From assembly GCF_016745835.1 (NCBI RefSeq), contig NZ_JAERVL010000025.1, forward strand, positions 42,144 to 106,143: a stretch of 64,000 nucleotides of DNA, written 5' to 3'. Shown one piece after another: positions 26,629 to 35,835 of this stretch. Position 1 is the stretch's first letter. Each line of letters starts with the position of its first letter. A model generated the notes under the pieces. That model saw only the letters and a program-made list of their open reading frames with translations. It was not told the DNA's origin and made no database searches. The DNA is from Caldalkalibacillus salinus (GTDB lineage Bacteria; Bacillota; Bacilli; Caldalkalibacillales; JCM-10596). The position numbers and the translations under genes were made by a program.

Positions 26629-27564
26629 ATGGAGAGGCACAAAAAAAGATGGCTCGTTGCTTTGCTACTGGCTTGTTTTGGTGTCACTGTATACACAAGC
26701 TATGCCCTTTTATTTGAAGACGAAGCACTCACCCCTCCGTCCATCCTTAAGCATCATAAGCCCCAGCTAGAATTTCATCCGATTGACGCTGACGTGCAAT
26801 TTATCGACGCCTATACCCGTGTCATTCTGGACAGTCGAGAAGGCAGCTCACATACACTCACGGTTCATGTCACCTCAGAAACGTCAATCCCGACCACCAT
26901 TAGACAGGATGTGGCCCTCGTCTATGCTAACGGTGTACTGGCTGACCGTGTCTATGGAGGTGAAAAGGAGACCGCTTTTTTAAGTCAAGATATGTATATT
27001 CAAGGCCAAGGATCGACGCGTTATGATGTCATTACCTTTCACCATGCTGAAATAGAAAAAGAAGACGATAGCATGACAAGTCAACAAACACTCAGTCAAG
27101 ACCGTGTATACTTATTAAGTTCAGCCATTACCTCCTCGTCCCTCTTTCGTGAAGCACAGACAAATACTCAAAATCATTGGAAACGCATTCTAGATAACGC
27201 CATTGAAGATAATTGGTCTTACCAGTGGCAACACCTTATGGAACACTTTGAATTAGATCAACGGGATTACACAGTCATTCCTTTGTATGAACTTCATGAA
27301 TATACCACGCAGAGCTTTCCCGGTTTTGATCAAGACCAGACGACATTATTATTAGGCTTAATTTGGGAAACATTATTTGAACGTTATATTCTAGAGATAC
27401 ACCCTGACGACCATCATAAAGAACAACCTCAAGGAAGTATCATGCCCATCATCCTCGTGGCCAACGACCAAACCCATGTAAGCATCCTGTTTCGAACAGC
27501 GGAGGGTAAAGAAGTCCAAATCGAGCATCCCATCTCTTTCAAAAATAAAACAACAGAAGAGTGA
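26629..27564 (+). CDS. Hypothetical membrane-anchored extracytoplasmic protein
   Basis: A 311-residue protein with a basic N-terminus (ERHKKRW) and a single hydrophobic segment (about 8-26), then a hydrophilic domain likely outside the membrane. No Cys pairs and no known catalytic motif. Three ATGs are possible (26620, 26623, 26629); the last one has GAGGG at good spacing and gives the usual short basic N-region. It is divergent from the M42 gene. I do not recognise the family. Confidence 0.65.
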   Translation: MERHKKRWLVALLLACFGVTVYTSYALLFEDEALTPPSILKHHKPQLEFHPIDADVQFIDAYTRVILDSREGSSHTLTVHVTSETSIPTTIRQDVALVYANGVLADRVYGGEKETAFLSQDMYIQGQGSTRYDVITFHHAEIEKEDDSMTSQQTLSQDRVYLLSSAITSSSLFREAQTNTQNHWKRILDNAIEDNWSYQWQHLMEHFELDQRDYTVIPLYELHEYTTQSFPGFDQDQTTLLLGLIWETLFERYILEIHPDDHHKEQPQGSIMPIILVANDQTHVSILFRTAEGKEVQIEHPISFKNKTTEE

Positions 27565-27637
27565 TATCCCTCAGGGTAGACATGGCTGTGGCCCACTGAT
27601 CTACACGTTTGGACTTGCCGTGATTGATAAGTGATAA

Positions 27638-27691
27638 CCGTGGTGACCTACGGTTCCGTGGTGACCTACGCTTCCGTGGTGGCTTACGGTT
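27638..27691. repeat. Three tandem 18-bp repeats at the gluP 3' end
   Basis: Units 27638-27655, 27656-27673 and 27674-27691 share CCGTGGTG-ACCTACG-(G/C)TT with few differences. The last unit covers the final two codons and stop of gluP on the minus strand. Confidence 0.85.
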
Positions 27692-29444
27692 CTGGATATT
27701 CTCCAATCGTTCTTCGATCAATCATATCTCTCAGCATGGCCATACGTTCACTTTCAATATCCCTCTCCTCTGCTCGGTCCAACACTTCAGCCGCCTCTTC
27801 CCATTGAGACATCTGCATCAACAAAAAGGCCAGTCGTAGATAAGGTTCCTCCAAGTGAGGAGAACGCCTAATGACCTGTGTTAATTGATCTCTAGCCTCA
27901 TCATAACGCTCTAACCCCATCAGAGCGACCCCATGTTCAATGAATAACGCTTCATACTGTGCACCTTTTTGTTCGGCCTGTTCTAACAGTGTGACCGCTT
28001 CATCGTAATCCTGCAGTTGGTTATAGACCATACCTAATTGGATATCGAATTCAGGCTCATCATATGCCAGTTCTCTCGCTTGGGCTACAAACCATCTCGC
28101 CTCTGCTTGATCATTCCTTTCTAAGGCTAAACCGGCGTGATGTAAAAAATAATAAGGGGATGTGCCGGCTTGCTTAAAGCCAAATAATATTAAACCGACG
28201 ACGAGCACGACTGTGACCACGGTCGCCCCCACTCTCTCCAATACGGCACGTTTATGTGGCAAACTCAGCATCACGGCAGCTGAAAAGCCCCCTAATAATC
28301 CCCCTACATGTCCGTAGTTATCAATCATCGGGATGACGGCGCCAATCCCTAAGTTAATCAATAAGATAATGAGGACATCCATCCCTAACGTTCTAAAGAA
28401 CAAATCACGATATTTCAGCCCAAAATACAAAAGGGCGCCGAAACATCCAAAGATGGCACCGGATGCACCCGCTGCTAAATTATCAACAAAAGCAAAGCTG
28501 GCCAGCGTGCCTGCAAAACCAGCGAACAAGTATATCCATAAGAACCGTAGAGAGCCATATATGCGCTCAACCAGCGAACCTAGAAAGTATAAAGCTATAC
28601 TGTTCATAATGATATGGAGTATGCCAATATGGAGAAACATAGCGGATAGTAAACGCCAGTATTGGCCATCGACAATACTGGGATTCCACTTTGCCCCATA
28701 AGTAATCAGTGTCTCCGGGTCTGTACTTGAACCGACATACTCCAGAAAAAAATAAACTAAGGCATTCAAAACGAGAAAAGCGTAAGTTAAAATGGGGCGT
28801 CCGAATTTGAAAATACTTGCAAACTGCTTTTCTTTTTTACGCTCTTCTTGTCTAAGCTCATGCTTCATCTCCTCAACCGTGAGGTGTAAAAAGTGTTTTC
28901 GCATGTGAGCCGCAACCTGACTTGTATCGATATCCCAACGACTCCAATCAAGTTGTGCTAGCTGGATCTCTTTCTCCTCGGTCTCTTTCTCCTGTACTTG
29001 CTCCGATTGATCAGCGTAGGGGACGTATAAGTCATTTAAGAATATAGGATATGATGTCATGGTGATCCGATCATCTTCCTCAAGTATTTGCATCTCATCT
29101 AATCGTTCTTGAATGGAAGAGACTGGTTCGAACGGGAAAACGTATAAATTAATCACTTCTAGCTTGCGTGCACGCAACCGCTTTCTAAAGGCTGGGAGCT
29201 GGTCAGCAAGTTGTCGAATGTCCCTTGTTAAGGTTGAGCCCCAAACAAAGCTCGCCCCTTGTATACGTATAATCTGAAAATCCCTAGCTTGATTGCGTAA
29301 AAGCACGAGTTGGGGTAATGGTTCCCCACCTTCATCACGAAAAACAACGTTATGCTTCGTATCAGGCAACTCAGTCGTATGAAATTGATAATACTTCGAT
29401 AACGTTAGTGTTAACGCCCAAATCCATCTGTTTCTCATTGACAT
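27684..29444 (-). CDS. gluP: Rhomboid intramembrane serine protease with TPR tail
   Basis: A 586-residue GluP/YqgP-type rhomboid: a cytosolic N-domain (about 1-215), six or more membrane segments (about 217-420) carrying the catalytic dyad Ser328 in GASG and His379 in NYGHVGG, then a C-terminal TPR-like domain (about 440-580). In B. subtilis GluP cleaves membrane proteins such as the Mg transporter MgtE with FtsH. It is longer than B. subtilis GluP (about 507), mostly in the N-domain. The HAD gene lies 25 bases upstream on the same strand; tandem repeats overlap the 3' end. Confidence 0.93.
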   Translation of the reverse strand: MSMRNRWIWALTLTLSKYYQFHTTELPDTKHNVVFRDEGGEPLPQLVLLRNQARDFQIIRIQGASFVWGSTLTRDIRQLADQLPAFRKRLRARKLEVINLYVFPFEPVSSIQERLDEMQILEEDDRITMTSYPIFLNDLYVPYADQSEQVQEKETEEKEIQLAQLDWSRWDIDTSQVAAHMRKHFLHLTVEEMKHELRQEERKKEKQFASIFKFGRPILTYAFLVLNALVYFFLEYVGSSTDPETLITYGAKWNPSIVDGQYWRLLSAMFLHIGILHIIMNSIALYFLGSLVERIYGSLRFLWIYLFAGFAGTLASFAFVDNLAAGASGAIFGCFGALLYFGLKYRDLFFRTLGMDVLIILLINLGIGAVIPMIDNYGHVGGLLGGFSAAVMLSLPHKRAVLERVGATVVTVVLVVGLILFGFKQAGTSPYYFLHHAGLALERNDQAEARWFVAQARELAYDEPEFDIQLGMVYNQLQDYDEAVTLLEQAEQKGAQYEALFIEHGVALMGLERYDEARDQLTQVIRRSPHLEEPYLRLAFLLMQMSQWEEAAEVLDRAEERDIESERMAMLRDMIDRRTIGEYPEP

Positions 29445-29469
29445 GATACGCTAATTCCTTTCTCATCAC

Positions 29470-30204
29470 TCATTGTTGTAAAAAAAATTGGTGAATCTCC
29501 TCAAGCGTACGGCACTCGTATAATGGCTGGTGTGAGGTTGTTCTAGGCCGCTGCTGTGTGTTCAAGTAGATCGCTTCCCACCCAGCATCTATAGCACCCA
29601 CAATGTCTAACTCCCACGCATCTCCAATAAACACGGGACGACGAGGGTGCAGCTCTTTAACAGCCTTTTGAAAAATGTGTTTTGACGGTTTTTCAGCATT
29701 GACCTCCTCGGACACAATAAATCTTTCTCTCGGTATGTAACGATATAACTTTAACTTTTTGTATTTTAGCCATTGGACTTCACTTTTACCATTCGTTATG
29801 ACACCAGTGTTGGTTCCCGCATCCTGAAGCTGTTGTAACACTGGGTATAAAAACGGATAGGGCTGAACATAAATATGTGCCTTGGCGTAATATTTGTCAT
29901 GAAATTGATCCGCTTCATCTTCGTCATGGGGTAATTTAAAATGTCGCATTGTGGACATATACCTTTTTCTTCGATATGCCCGCTGAGAAATTTCTTTGTT
30001 TTCGTATTCAGGCCACCATTTGTCACTAAAATGCTTAAATACTTCAAACCAGTCATCCATATCGACATGAGGGATATGTCTACCAGTGAGCTCCCATTCC
30101 TCTAATAATTCTTGGTAGCAATCCTGTATAGCCTTCTCGAAAGCATATTCATGACTATATAGGGTATTATCCAGATCAAAAAAAACGGCATCCCACTTGG
30201 GCAT
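29470..30204 (-). CDS. HAD-superfamily hydrolase (YjjG-like)
   Basis: A 244-residue haloacid-dehalogenase-type phosphatase. Motif I FFDLDNTLY (D-x-D, about 9-17), motif II TNGK (about 136-139), a lysine in NAEKPSKHIF and motif IV GDAWELDI are in place; the helical cap between motif I and II is of class C1. Such enzymes remove phosphate from nucleotides or sugar phosphates. It is probably co-transcribed with gluP. Substrate not predictable. Confidence 0.85.
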   Translation of the reverse strand: MPKWDAVFFDLDNTLYSHEYAFEKAIQDCYQELLEEWELTGRHIPHVDMDDWFEVFKHFSDKWWPEYENKEISQRAYRRKRYMSTMRHFKLPHDEDEADQFHDKYYAKAHIYVQPYPFLYPVLQQLQDAGTNTGVITNGKSEVQWLKYKKLKLYRYIPRERFIVSEEVNAEKPSKHIFQKAVKELHPRRPVFIGDAWELDIVGAIDAGWEAIYLNTQQRPRTTSHQPLYECRTLEEIHQFFLQQ

Positions 30205-30257
30205 CGTAACACCCCTTCCATATACTTCTTTCTATTATATCAGGCGGATGAGGGTAG

Positions 30258-30293
30258 AAAAAAGAACCTGCTTCATTCCGAAGCAGGTTCCTT
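30258..30293 (-). terminator. Terminator downstream of the 69-aa membrane protein gene
   Basis: GAACCTGCTT and AAGCAGGTTC form the stem; the minus strand continues with TTTTTT. Confidence 0.85.
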
Positions 30294-30301
30294 TATATCT
30301 C

Positions 30302-30511
30302 CTATGGCGTCGGGTTCGAATCCCGCTTCGGAAAAACCTGTCGCATCAAGCGGTCACGGACATAGGGCATTGATAAGACGAACCTTAATCCCATATTGCG
30401 AATTCTCGGACTGCGTATCACCCGATAAAAGATAAAACGTCTCACACCAGGGATAAGAAGAGCAAGCAGCGCTAGTAAAAGCCACATGGGGCTCATCCAC
30501 TTTTGTTCCAT
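30302..30511 (-). CDS. Small membrane protein (69 aa), function unknown
   Basis: One strong hydrophobic segment (about 8-23, LWLLLALLALLIPG-like) followed by a basic, Arg-rich region (RRFIFYRVIRSPRIRNMGLRF). GGAGGGG lies upstream of the ATG. It ends 9 bases before a terminator and is flanked by mgsR upstream with its own terminator, so it is likely expressed alone. Not recognised. Confidence 0.6.
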   Translation of the reverse strand: MEQKWMSPMWLLLALLALLIPGVRRFIFYRVIRSPRIRNMGLRFVLSMPYVRDRLMRQVFPKRDSNPTP

Positions 30512-30587
30512 CTCATGTCCCCTCCTTCTTTATCCCTATGCTTCCCCAATTTACGTAAATTCATGAAGACATAATCTTTCCAGACAT

Positions 30588-30622
30588 AAAAAAAGCCGAG
30601 TGAACGTGTTGTCCACTCAGCT
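30588..30622 (-). terminator. Terminator after mgsR
   Basis: AGCTGAGTGGAC and GTTCACTCGGCT form a 12-bp stem with two imperfect pairs, followed by TTTTTTT on the minus strand. Confidence 0.88.
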
Positions 30623-30627
30623 ATACA

Positions 30628-31023
30628 TTAAGAACATACCGCTTCTTTATTCATGCGGGTATTGTATTTTTTGATCAGTCCTTCATACTCTTCTTTATTG
30701 TAACCGACAATAAGTTGATTGTCCGTTAACAATAAAGGACGGCGTAACATGCCTGGATGCTTCCCTACAAGCTCTACCCACTTGTTTAATGAAAGCTCCT
30801 CAACGTTAATGTTGAGATCTTTAACATCTTGACTACGTTTGGACATGATATCCGTCGTGCCGTTTGTCGTATATCCTAATAAATGAAATACTTCACTTTC
30901 AGATAGTGGATCAGTATTCATATTTCTTTCTTTGAATGGAATTTGGTTATCCTTAAGGATATCACGAGCTTTTCGACAAGAGGTACAGCTTGAAAATGTA
31001 TACAATTGTATCACTTGCCTCAC
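30628..31023 (-). CDS. mgsR: Spx-family redox regulator MgsR
   Basis: A 131-residue ArsC/Spx-fold protein with a redox CxxC switch (Cys13-Cys16) and the RRP motif (94-96) shared by Spx proteins that bind the RNA polymerase alpha C-terminal domain. The segments SCTSCRKA, RSQDVKDLNINVEEL and LLRRPLLLTDNQLIVGYN match MgsR (YqgZ) better than Spx itself. In B. subtilis MgsR modulates part of the sigma-B general stress response. Location near other yqg-block genes supports the call. Confidence 0.82.
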   Translation of the reverse strand: MRQVIQLYTFSSCTSCRKARDILKDNQIPFKERNMNTDPLSESEVFHLLGYTTNGTTDIMSKRSQDVKDLNINVEELSLNKWVELVGKHPGMLRRPLLLTDNQLIVGYNKEEYEGLIKKYNTRMNKEAVCS

Positions 31024-31146
31024 CTACTTCTTTAGATTTATTATTTTATCATGTGAAGCAAATAATAAAAAGTATAAATAAGTTTAAATTGCTTGTTTAA
31101 ATCCTGACGTTCACAATTTCGTCACACGAAAGAAATGGCTCCAAAG

Positions 31147-31998
31147 CTATACGATTCTCCGTCGAATATAAGCACTTAAGTAATCCACTATGGTGATGGT
31201 CAAAATGATAATAATCAACATCATACCGACATGTTCCCAATTTCGGTTATCAGCATATAGCATTAATGGTACACCGATACCACCGGCTCCGACAATCCCA
31301 AGCACCGTAGAGGAACGTAGGTCAATCTCGTAACGGTATATCACGTACGATAAACATTCAGGTATAATCTGTGGAATCACCCCGTACCAGATCACCTGCG
31401 CTTGATTGGCCCCACTCGACCTCAACGCCTCTAACACGCTCTTATCTATAGACTCAATAACCTCGGAGTAAAGCTTACCTAACATCCCGATAGAATTAAT
31501 ACCGATGGCCAGAACCCCGGCAAAAGGTCCAATTCCTACGGCAAAGACAAAGATAATAGCAAACACTAACTCTGGAAATGCCCGGATAAAGCTGAGAATG
31601 TTCTTACCGATAAATGAAAAGCGTCCAACCATATTATTGGAGGCAAAAAAGGCAACCGGGAAAGCGAGCACTGCTCCCATTAGTGTCCCCACAAAAGCGA
31701 TACATATCGTTTCAATCATGAGGCTAAGATAACGGGGCACATCTGCAAAAACGTCTGCATTCCACAGTGGACCGAGAAGCTGGCCTGTCTCTATCCACTC
31801 TGAAATAGTTTCTATGTTCAACCAGCTGTCTACAAACATTCTTCTAAGGATAGATATGAACGTTGCATCAGGTTTTCTCATATTCAGATCGGTAAAAGCA
31901 AAAGCGATGGTGTACAAGGAAGCCATGATTAGTGCCGAAACGGTCAATCGTGTCCAAAACTTCGCCCTGGGTGACATACTGTTTCTCTTTTTCATCAC
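31147..31998 (-). CDS. phnE: Phosphonate-type ABC transporter permease PhnE (second copy)
   Basis: A 283-residue permease with about six membrane segments and the cytoplasmic EAA-type loop EALRSSGANQAQVIWYGVIPQIIPE. It overlaps the preceding phnE by 4 bases (ATGA), showing tight translational coupling. Two adjacent PhnE permeases probably form a heterodimer, as in many Firmicute phosphonate or phosphite importers. No C-P lyase or phosphonatase gene is in the window, so the actual ligand (phosphonate, phosphite or phosphate) stays open. Confidence 0.9.
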   Translation of the reverse strand: MMKKRNSMSPRAKFWTRLTVSALIMASLYTIAFAFTDLNMRKPDATFISILRRMFVDSWLNIETISEWIETGQLLGPLWNADVFADVPRYLSLMIETICIAFVGTLMGAVLAFPVAFFASNNMVGRFSFIGKNILSFIRAFPELVFAIIFVFAVGIGPFAGVLAIGINSIGMLGKLYSEVIESIDKSVLEALRSSGANQAQVIWYGVIPQIIPECLSYVIYRYEIDLRSSTVLGIVGAGGIGVPLMLYADNRNWEHVGMMLIIIILTITIVDYLSAYIRRRIV

Positions 31999-32792
31999 AC
32001 TAATCTCTCCCTTAACCGCGTACTCACTGTATCAATAATGACAACAGCAACAAAAGTCATGAGTATAATCATCGCCACTCTATCAAAATTAAGCCAACCC
32101 ATCTGCTCAAGAATCAGCTGTCCAACCCCACCAGCCCCAACGAACCCAAGCACAATGGAAGCACGTACGTTTATCTCAAGCACATATAAGGTGTAGGACA
32201 CGTAATGGGGAATAATCTGGGGGATGACACCGTAGCAGATCACTTGAATGACATTTCCTCCTGTTGCTCTAATGGCTTCTAAGGGACCCGGGTCGATAGC
32301 TTCTACTGTTTCACTGATCAATTTGGCCAAAATACCCATTGAGAAGAAGATCAGTGCCAGTATACCAGGGAAGGGCCCGTAGCCGACCATGGCCACAAAA
32401 ATAAGGGCGAGTATAATTTCAGGAATGGTACGCAACACATTGAGCCCGAACCGTACAACTTGATACAGATAGACGTTTTTATTGATATTAGACGCTGCCA
32501 AGAAGCTAAACGGCAAGCAGACAATCGCTGCTACAGACGTACTAAGTAAAGCCATGTTCCAAGTTTCCAACAGGCTCAAACCTGCAGTTTTGTAATACGA
32601 TACAGAAGGGGGGAATAAATCATTAATGAAAAAGTCATAAATATCAGGGATCCCCTCTAGAAGTCTAGGAACACTCGCATTGGTCCTCACCGCTGAATAG
32701 ATGTAAAAAGTACCGATAATAAGTGCGATTAGTAGAAAATATATTTTTTTCTTAAGAGGAATAAGCGGGATGCGTTTACCTTTTTTTATCAT
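31995..32792 (-). CDS. phnE: Phosphonate-type ABC transporter permease PhnE (first copy)
   Basis: A 265-residue membrane permease with the loop EAIRATGGNVIQVICYGVIPQIIPHY and ALIFVAMVGYGPFPGILAL segment typical of PhnE. It overlaps phnC by 4 bases on one side and the second phnE by 4 bases on the other. The N-terminus is basic and starts with a single membrane helix. Paralogous to its neighbour but clearly diverged, so the duplication is old. Confidence 0.9.
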   Translation of the reverse strand: MIKKGKRIPLIPLKKKIYFLLIALIIGTFYIYSAVRTNASVPRLLEGIPDIYDFFINDLFPPSVSYYKTAGLSLLETWNMALLSTSVAAIVCLPFSFLAASNINKNVYLYQVVRFGLNVLRTIPEIILALIFVAMVGYGPFPGILALIFFSMGILAKLISETVEAIDPGPLEAIRATGGNVIQVICYGVIPQIIPHYVSYTLYVLEINVRASIVLGFVGAGGVGQLILEQMGWLNFDRVAMIILMTFVAVVIIDTVSTRLRERLV

Positions 32793-33565
32793 GATTCCTC
32801 CGCCTCTCCGAGCATATCATCTTCCTTGATCTTACGCCCGTAAATCTCTTCAAACGTTTGTTCAGATACATCACTTACCGGCCCGTCAAAAACCACCTCT
32901 CCTGCACGCATCCCAATAATTCGATCCGCATATTCCATAGCCATGTCAATAAAATGGAGGTTCACGAGTGTTGTAATATTATCTTCACGATTAATACGCT
33001 TCAGGTCCTTCATCACCTGGTGGGAGGTTGGCGGATCAAGGCTAGCCACAGGCTCGTCCGCAAGTATAATCTTGGGCTTTTGCGTCAAGGCTCTGGCGAT
33101 ACTCACCCGTTGTTGTTGTCCCCCGCTTAACTGATCGGCACGTACGTATGCTTTCTCCTTAATGTTCACGCGTTCCAAGCTTTGCATCGCTAGCTCAATA
33201 TCATCCTTAGGAAACCACCCTAACATACTGCGTAGTGTTCCTGTATAGCCTAAGCGTCCAGTTAGGACGTTCCGTAGGACGGATAAACGCTTCACAAGGT
33301 TATAGCTTTGGAAAATCATGCCCACTTCGGTACGTAATTTTTTCAACTGACGATCGTTCAACGGAATGATATTTTGATCTTCGATATTTAACTCCCCGGC
33401 CGTCGGCGTGACTAAACGATTGATACTGCGGATCAGTGTCGATTTACCGGCCCCGGATAAACCTACGATGACCACAAACTCACCTTGATTAATCTTCACG
33501 TTGACATTTCTTAGTGCTTCATGTCCATTTGGATAAACGAGAGAGACATCTTTGAATTCAATCAT
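32789..33565 (-). CDS. phnC: Phosphonate-type ABC transporter ATP-binding protein
   Basis: A 258-residue ABC ATPase: Walker A GLSGAGKSTL (about 35-44), Q-loop QSYNLVKRL, signature LSGGQQQRVSIARAL, Walker B IILADEPVASLDP and the H-switch in NLHFIDMA. PhnC-specific features such as the ~250-residue length without a TOBE domain and the RLGYTGTLRSMLGWF segment are present. It energises the two PhnE permeases. Confidence 0.93.
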   Translation of the reverse strand: MIEFKDVSLVYPNGHEALRNVNVKINQGEFVVIVGLSGAGKSTLIRSINRLVTPTAGELNIEDQNIIPLNDRQLKKLRTEVGMIFQSYNLVKRLSVLRNVLTGRLGYTGTLRSMLGWFPKDDIELAMQSLERVNIKEKAYVRADQLSGGQQQRVSIARALTQKPKIILADEPVASLDPPTSHQVMKDLKRINREDNITTLVNLHFIDMAMEYADRIIGMRAGEVVFDGPVSDVSEQTFEEIYGRKIKEDDMLGEAEES

Positions 33566-33587
33566 GTTACCCCTACCTTCGTAAAAT

Positions 33588-33617
33588 AAGGAGAAGTCCC
33601 TCTTGCCCCTTCTCCTT
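33588..33617 (-). terminator. Hairpin between phnD and phnC, possible attenuator
   Basis: AAGGAGAAG pairs with CTTCTCCTT (9 bp, 12-base loop), followed by ATTTTA on the minus strand. A partial terminator here would raise binding-protein output over ATPase and permeases. Confidence 0.6.
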
Positions 33618-33742
33618 CATTCCTGAATTTTTAAGTATGGAATTGGTAAGCTAAAATTGCTCTGGCTTTTTACTTATAAACCTTCTATCTCTATTATTCA
33701 TTATTCTTTATTTGCAGCTATCAATCTATAAATTTAGAGATT

Positions 33743-34666
33743 TTAGGAATCTAATTCTTCTAATTTTTCTAACGTTTCACGCACGATGTCATAGTCTTCA
33801 GGGTGGGCTTCTACGATGCCTGTCCAATCATAGACCTCATTCATCACTTGCATCATGTCTTCGTCCTCATTAAAGGACAAAAATGCTTGTTTAATTTCCT
33901 CTACTAATTCAGGGTCTAACCCTTCACGTACTGAAATCGTATCATTCGGGATATCTGCTGTATGGTCGATCACATTGATGCGCTCCATGACGTCAGGGTA
34001 ATCCTCTTCTAATAGCGTTCGAGCATCCTCGAATGTCGTCGCCACATCAGCATCACCATTCATCAAAGCGACGAGCGCTGCATCGTGTCCACTTGTCTGG
34101 ATCAGTTCAAAATGTGATTGCATATCCTCGATGCCCAAGTCCATGAGCTGAGCAGCTGGATATAAATAGCCGGATGTCGAACCGTAATCAGAAAAAGCCC
34201 AGACAAGTCCTTCTTCTTCGACAAGATCTTCTACACTTTGGATATGATCCAACTCGGCCCGAACGTTATATTGAGCGCGATAGGTCACGGAACCGTGACG
34301 TTCTGATTTCAGGATTAACTCTACATTAGCACGATCCTCAGCTTGGACATAGTTGAAAGGGGCTAAGAAACCAATATCAACTCTTCCAGTTCTCATGGCT
34401 TCAATCAGCCCAGCGTAGTTGGTCATAACCTCCGCTTGAACTTCTCTACCTAATACTTCAGAGAGTCTCTCCTCTAAAGGCTCGACTTCAGTCGCAATTT
34501 TTTCAGCATCCCTTGACGGTACGAATCCCATCATGAGTGCCTCTTCATCTCCTTCTTGTCCACTCGCATCGGAACCTGTTTCATCGTTTGAATCAGCGTC
34601 AGTTCCACACGCGGTTAAAACAACCATCATAGAAAGTACAAACAACATGAAGAAAAACTTTTTCAT
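33743..34666 (-). CDS. phnD: Phosphonate-type ABC transporter substrate-binding lipoprotein
   Basis: A 307-residue PhnD/type-2 periplasmic-binding-fold protein. Signal peptide ends in the lipobox LTAC (Cys20), so it is a membrane-tethered lipoprotein; an acidic Ser/Asp linker follows. GFVPSRDAEKI, the NYAGLIEAMRTGRVDIGFLAPFNYV region and YGSTSGYLYP are the PhnD ligand-site segments. First gene of the phnD-phnC-phnE-phnE unit; 177 bases with a hairpin separate it from phnC. Confidence 0.92.
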   Translation of the reverse strand: MKKFFFMLFVLSMMVVLTACGTDADSNDETGSDASGQEGDEEALMMGFVPSRDAEKIATEVEPLEERLSEVLGREVQAEVMTNYAGLIEAMRTGRVDIGFLAPFNYVQAEDRANVELILKSERHGSVTYRAQYNVRAELDHIQSVEDLVEEEGLVWAFSDYGSTSGYLYPAAQLMDLGIEDMQSHFELIQTSGHDAALVALMNGDADVATTFEDARTLLEEDYPDVMERINVIDHTADIPNDTISVREGLDPELVEEIKQAFLSFNEDEDMMQVMNEVYDWTGIVEAHPEDYDIVRETLEKLEELDS

Positions 34667-34882
34667 TTCACAACTACCCCCTCATATGTAGTAGATACCA
34701 AAAGCATTTTACCACAAATTGTTCAAAGATTGACGACATTTACACAAAATTAATCAAAAAACTGTTTGAAGTGCGAATTTTCTACAATCAGACATGCTGT
34801 TTATTGACGTCCTGCCCGATTTCCATTATTTTAAATAAGTATAATGTTCTGTTATGGTGAGTACAGAAGAGGGGGAAATATA

Positions 34883-35731
34883 ATGACCGACACGACCAAT
34901 TTATTTGAAGATAGTCAGTTGATGATCTTTGACCTTGATGGCACACTTTATGAGGATACCGACCATTTTGCTTATTATGCTCATTTGTTAAAGCAAGAGG
35001 TCGATGAGGCGTTCCGTTCTGCTTATGAACGAGAATATAAAAAAATGATCAACGGTGAGCATACATTGAAGATTGGTAGCGTTTACGACCTGGTACGTGA
35101 TCACATTGTCGAGATTGATTCAAGCTCTTCACGCGTCACTCACGCATGGACATGGGACGGTGACCCACTGAGTGAAGACGAGCGTCAACGCCTATATCCT
35201 ACACCTGTTGAGTGCGATTTTGAGACAATGATGGCCATTGGCGATGGCTGGTGGCTTCCTAATGCTTGTGCGAGACATTTCGGTGTGAATGATACAGACA
35301 CGGCATACGTGAAAACCAAAGAGTACATGGCGGCAGAGCAATTCTCTCTCACACGAATCCCTGGTTTAAGAGAAGGATTACTACACCTGAAGCAAAAGCG
35401 CGATATCGTGCTAGTCACGAACAGTGATCCTGATGATGTCGGACGCCTCCTTGATAGACTAGATTTAGATGATATTTTTGAGGATAGAGTGACCGTAGCT
35501 AAGAAACCTCAATATACCAAGAATCATTTTTCTCAATTATTAAAAGAATATGATGTCCGTCCACATGAGGCCATCTCGATTGGAGATAATTATATCAATG
35601 AGATCGCTCCTGCTATACAATTAGGCCTAAAAACGATTTTTATTGACGCGTACAATTCAAACTATCCGGAGTATAAAGGGGTTAAAGTTGATAGTATTTC
35701 TGAAACGATTGAAGATATGTTAGAGTTATAG
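34883..35731 (+). CDS. HAD-superfamily hydrolase
   Basis: A 282-residue HAD phosphatase-like protein with motif I MIFDLDGTLY (about 13-22), motif II VTNSDPDD, the motif III lysine in VAKKPQYTK, and motif IV GDNYINEI. The cap region is unusually long (about 120 residues) and ends near FSLTRIPGLREG. ATG at 34883 follows AGAGGGGG by 7 bases. It is divergent from phnD; a link to phosphonate metabolism is conceivable since phosphonatases are HAD enzymes, but the PhnX lysine signature was not seen. Confidence 0.83.
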   Translation: MTDTTNLFEDSQLMIFDLDGTLYEDTDHFAYYAHLLKQEVDEAFRSAYEREYKKMINGEHTLKIGSVYDLVRDHIVEIDSSSSRVTHAWTWDGDPLSEDERQRLYPTPVECDFETMMAIGDGWWLPNACARHFGVNDTDTAYVKTKEYMAAEQFSLTRIPGLREGLLHLKQKRDIVLVTNSDPDDVGRLLDRLDLDDIFEDRVTVAKKPQYTKNHFSQLLKEYDVRPHEAISIGDNYINEIAPAIQLGLKTIFIDAYNSNYPEYKGVKVDSISETIEDMLEL

Positions 35732-35740
35732 AACCAAAGA

Positions 35741-35776
35741 AAAAGTAGCCTTGCTCATAAGACAGGCTACTTTTTT
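35741..35776. terminator. Bidirectional terminator between HAD and moeB
   Basis: AAAAGTAGCCT pairs with AGGCTACTTTT, 12-base loop, T-tract TTTTTT. Confidence 0.87.
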
Positions 35777-35835
35777 GGCTTTGTTTATTATATACCTACT
35801 CTGTTATATATCTACTGTGTTACATCCCTGTTTAG

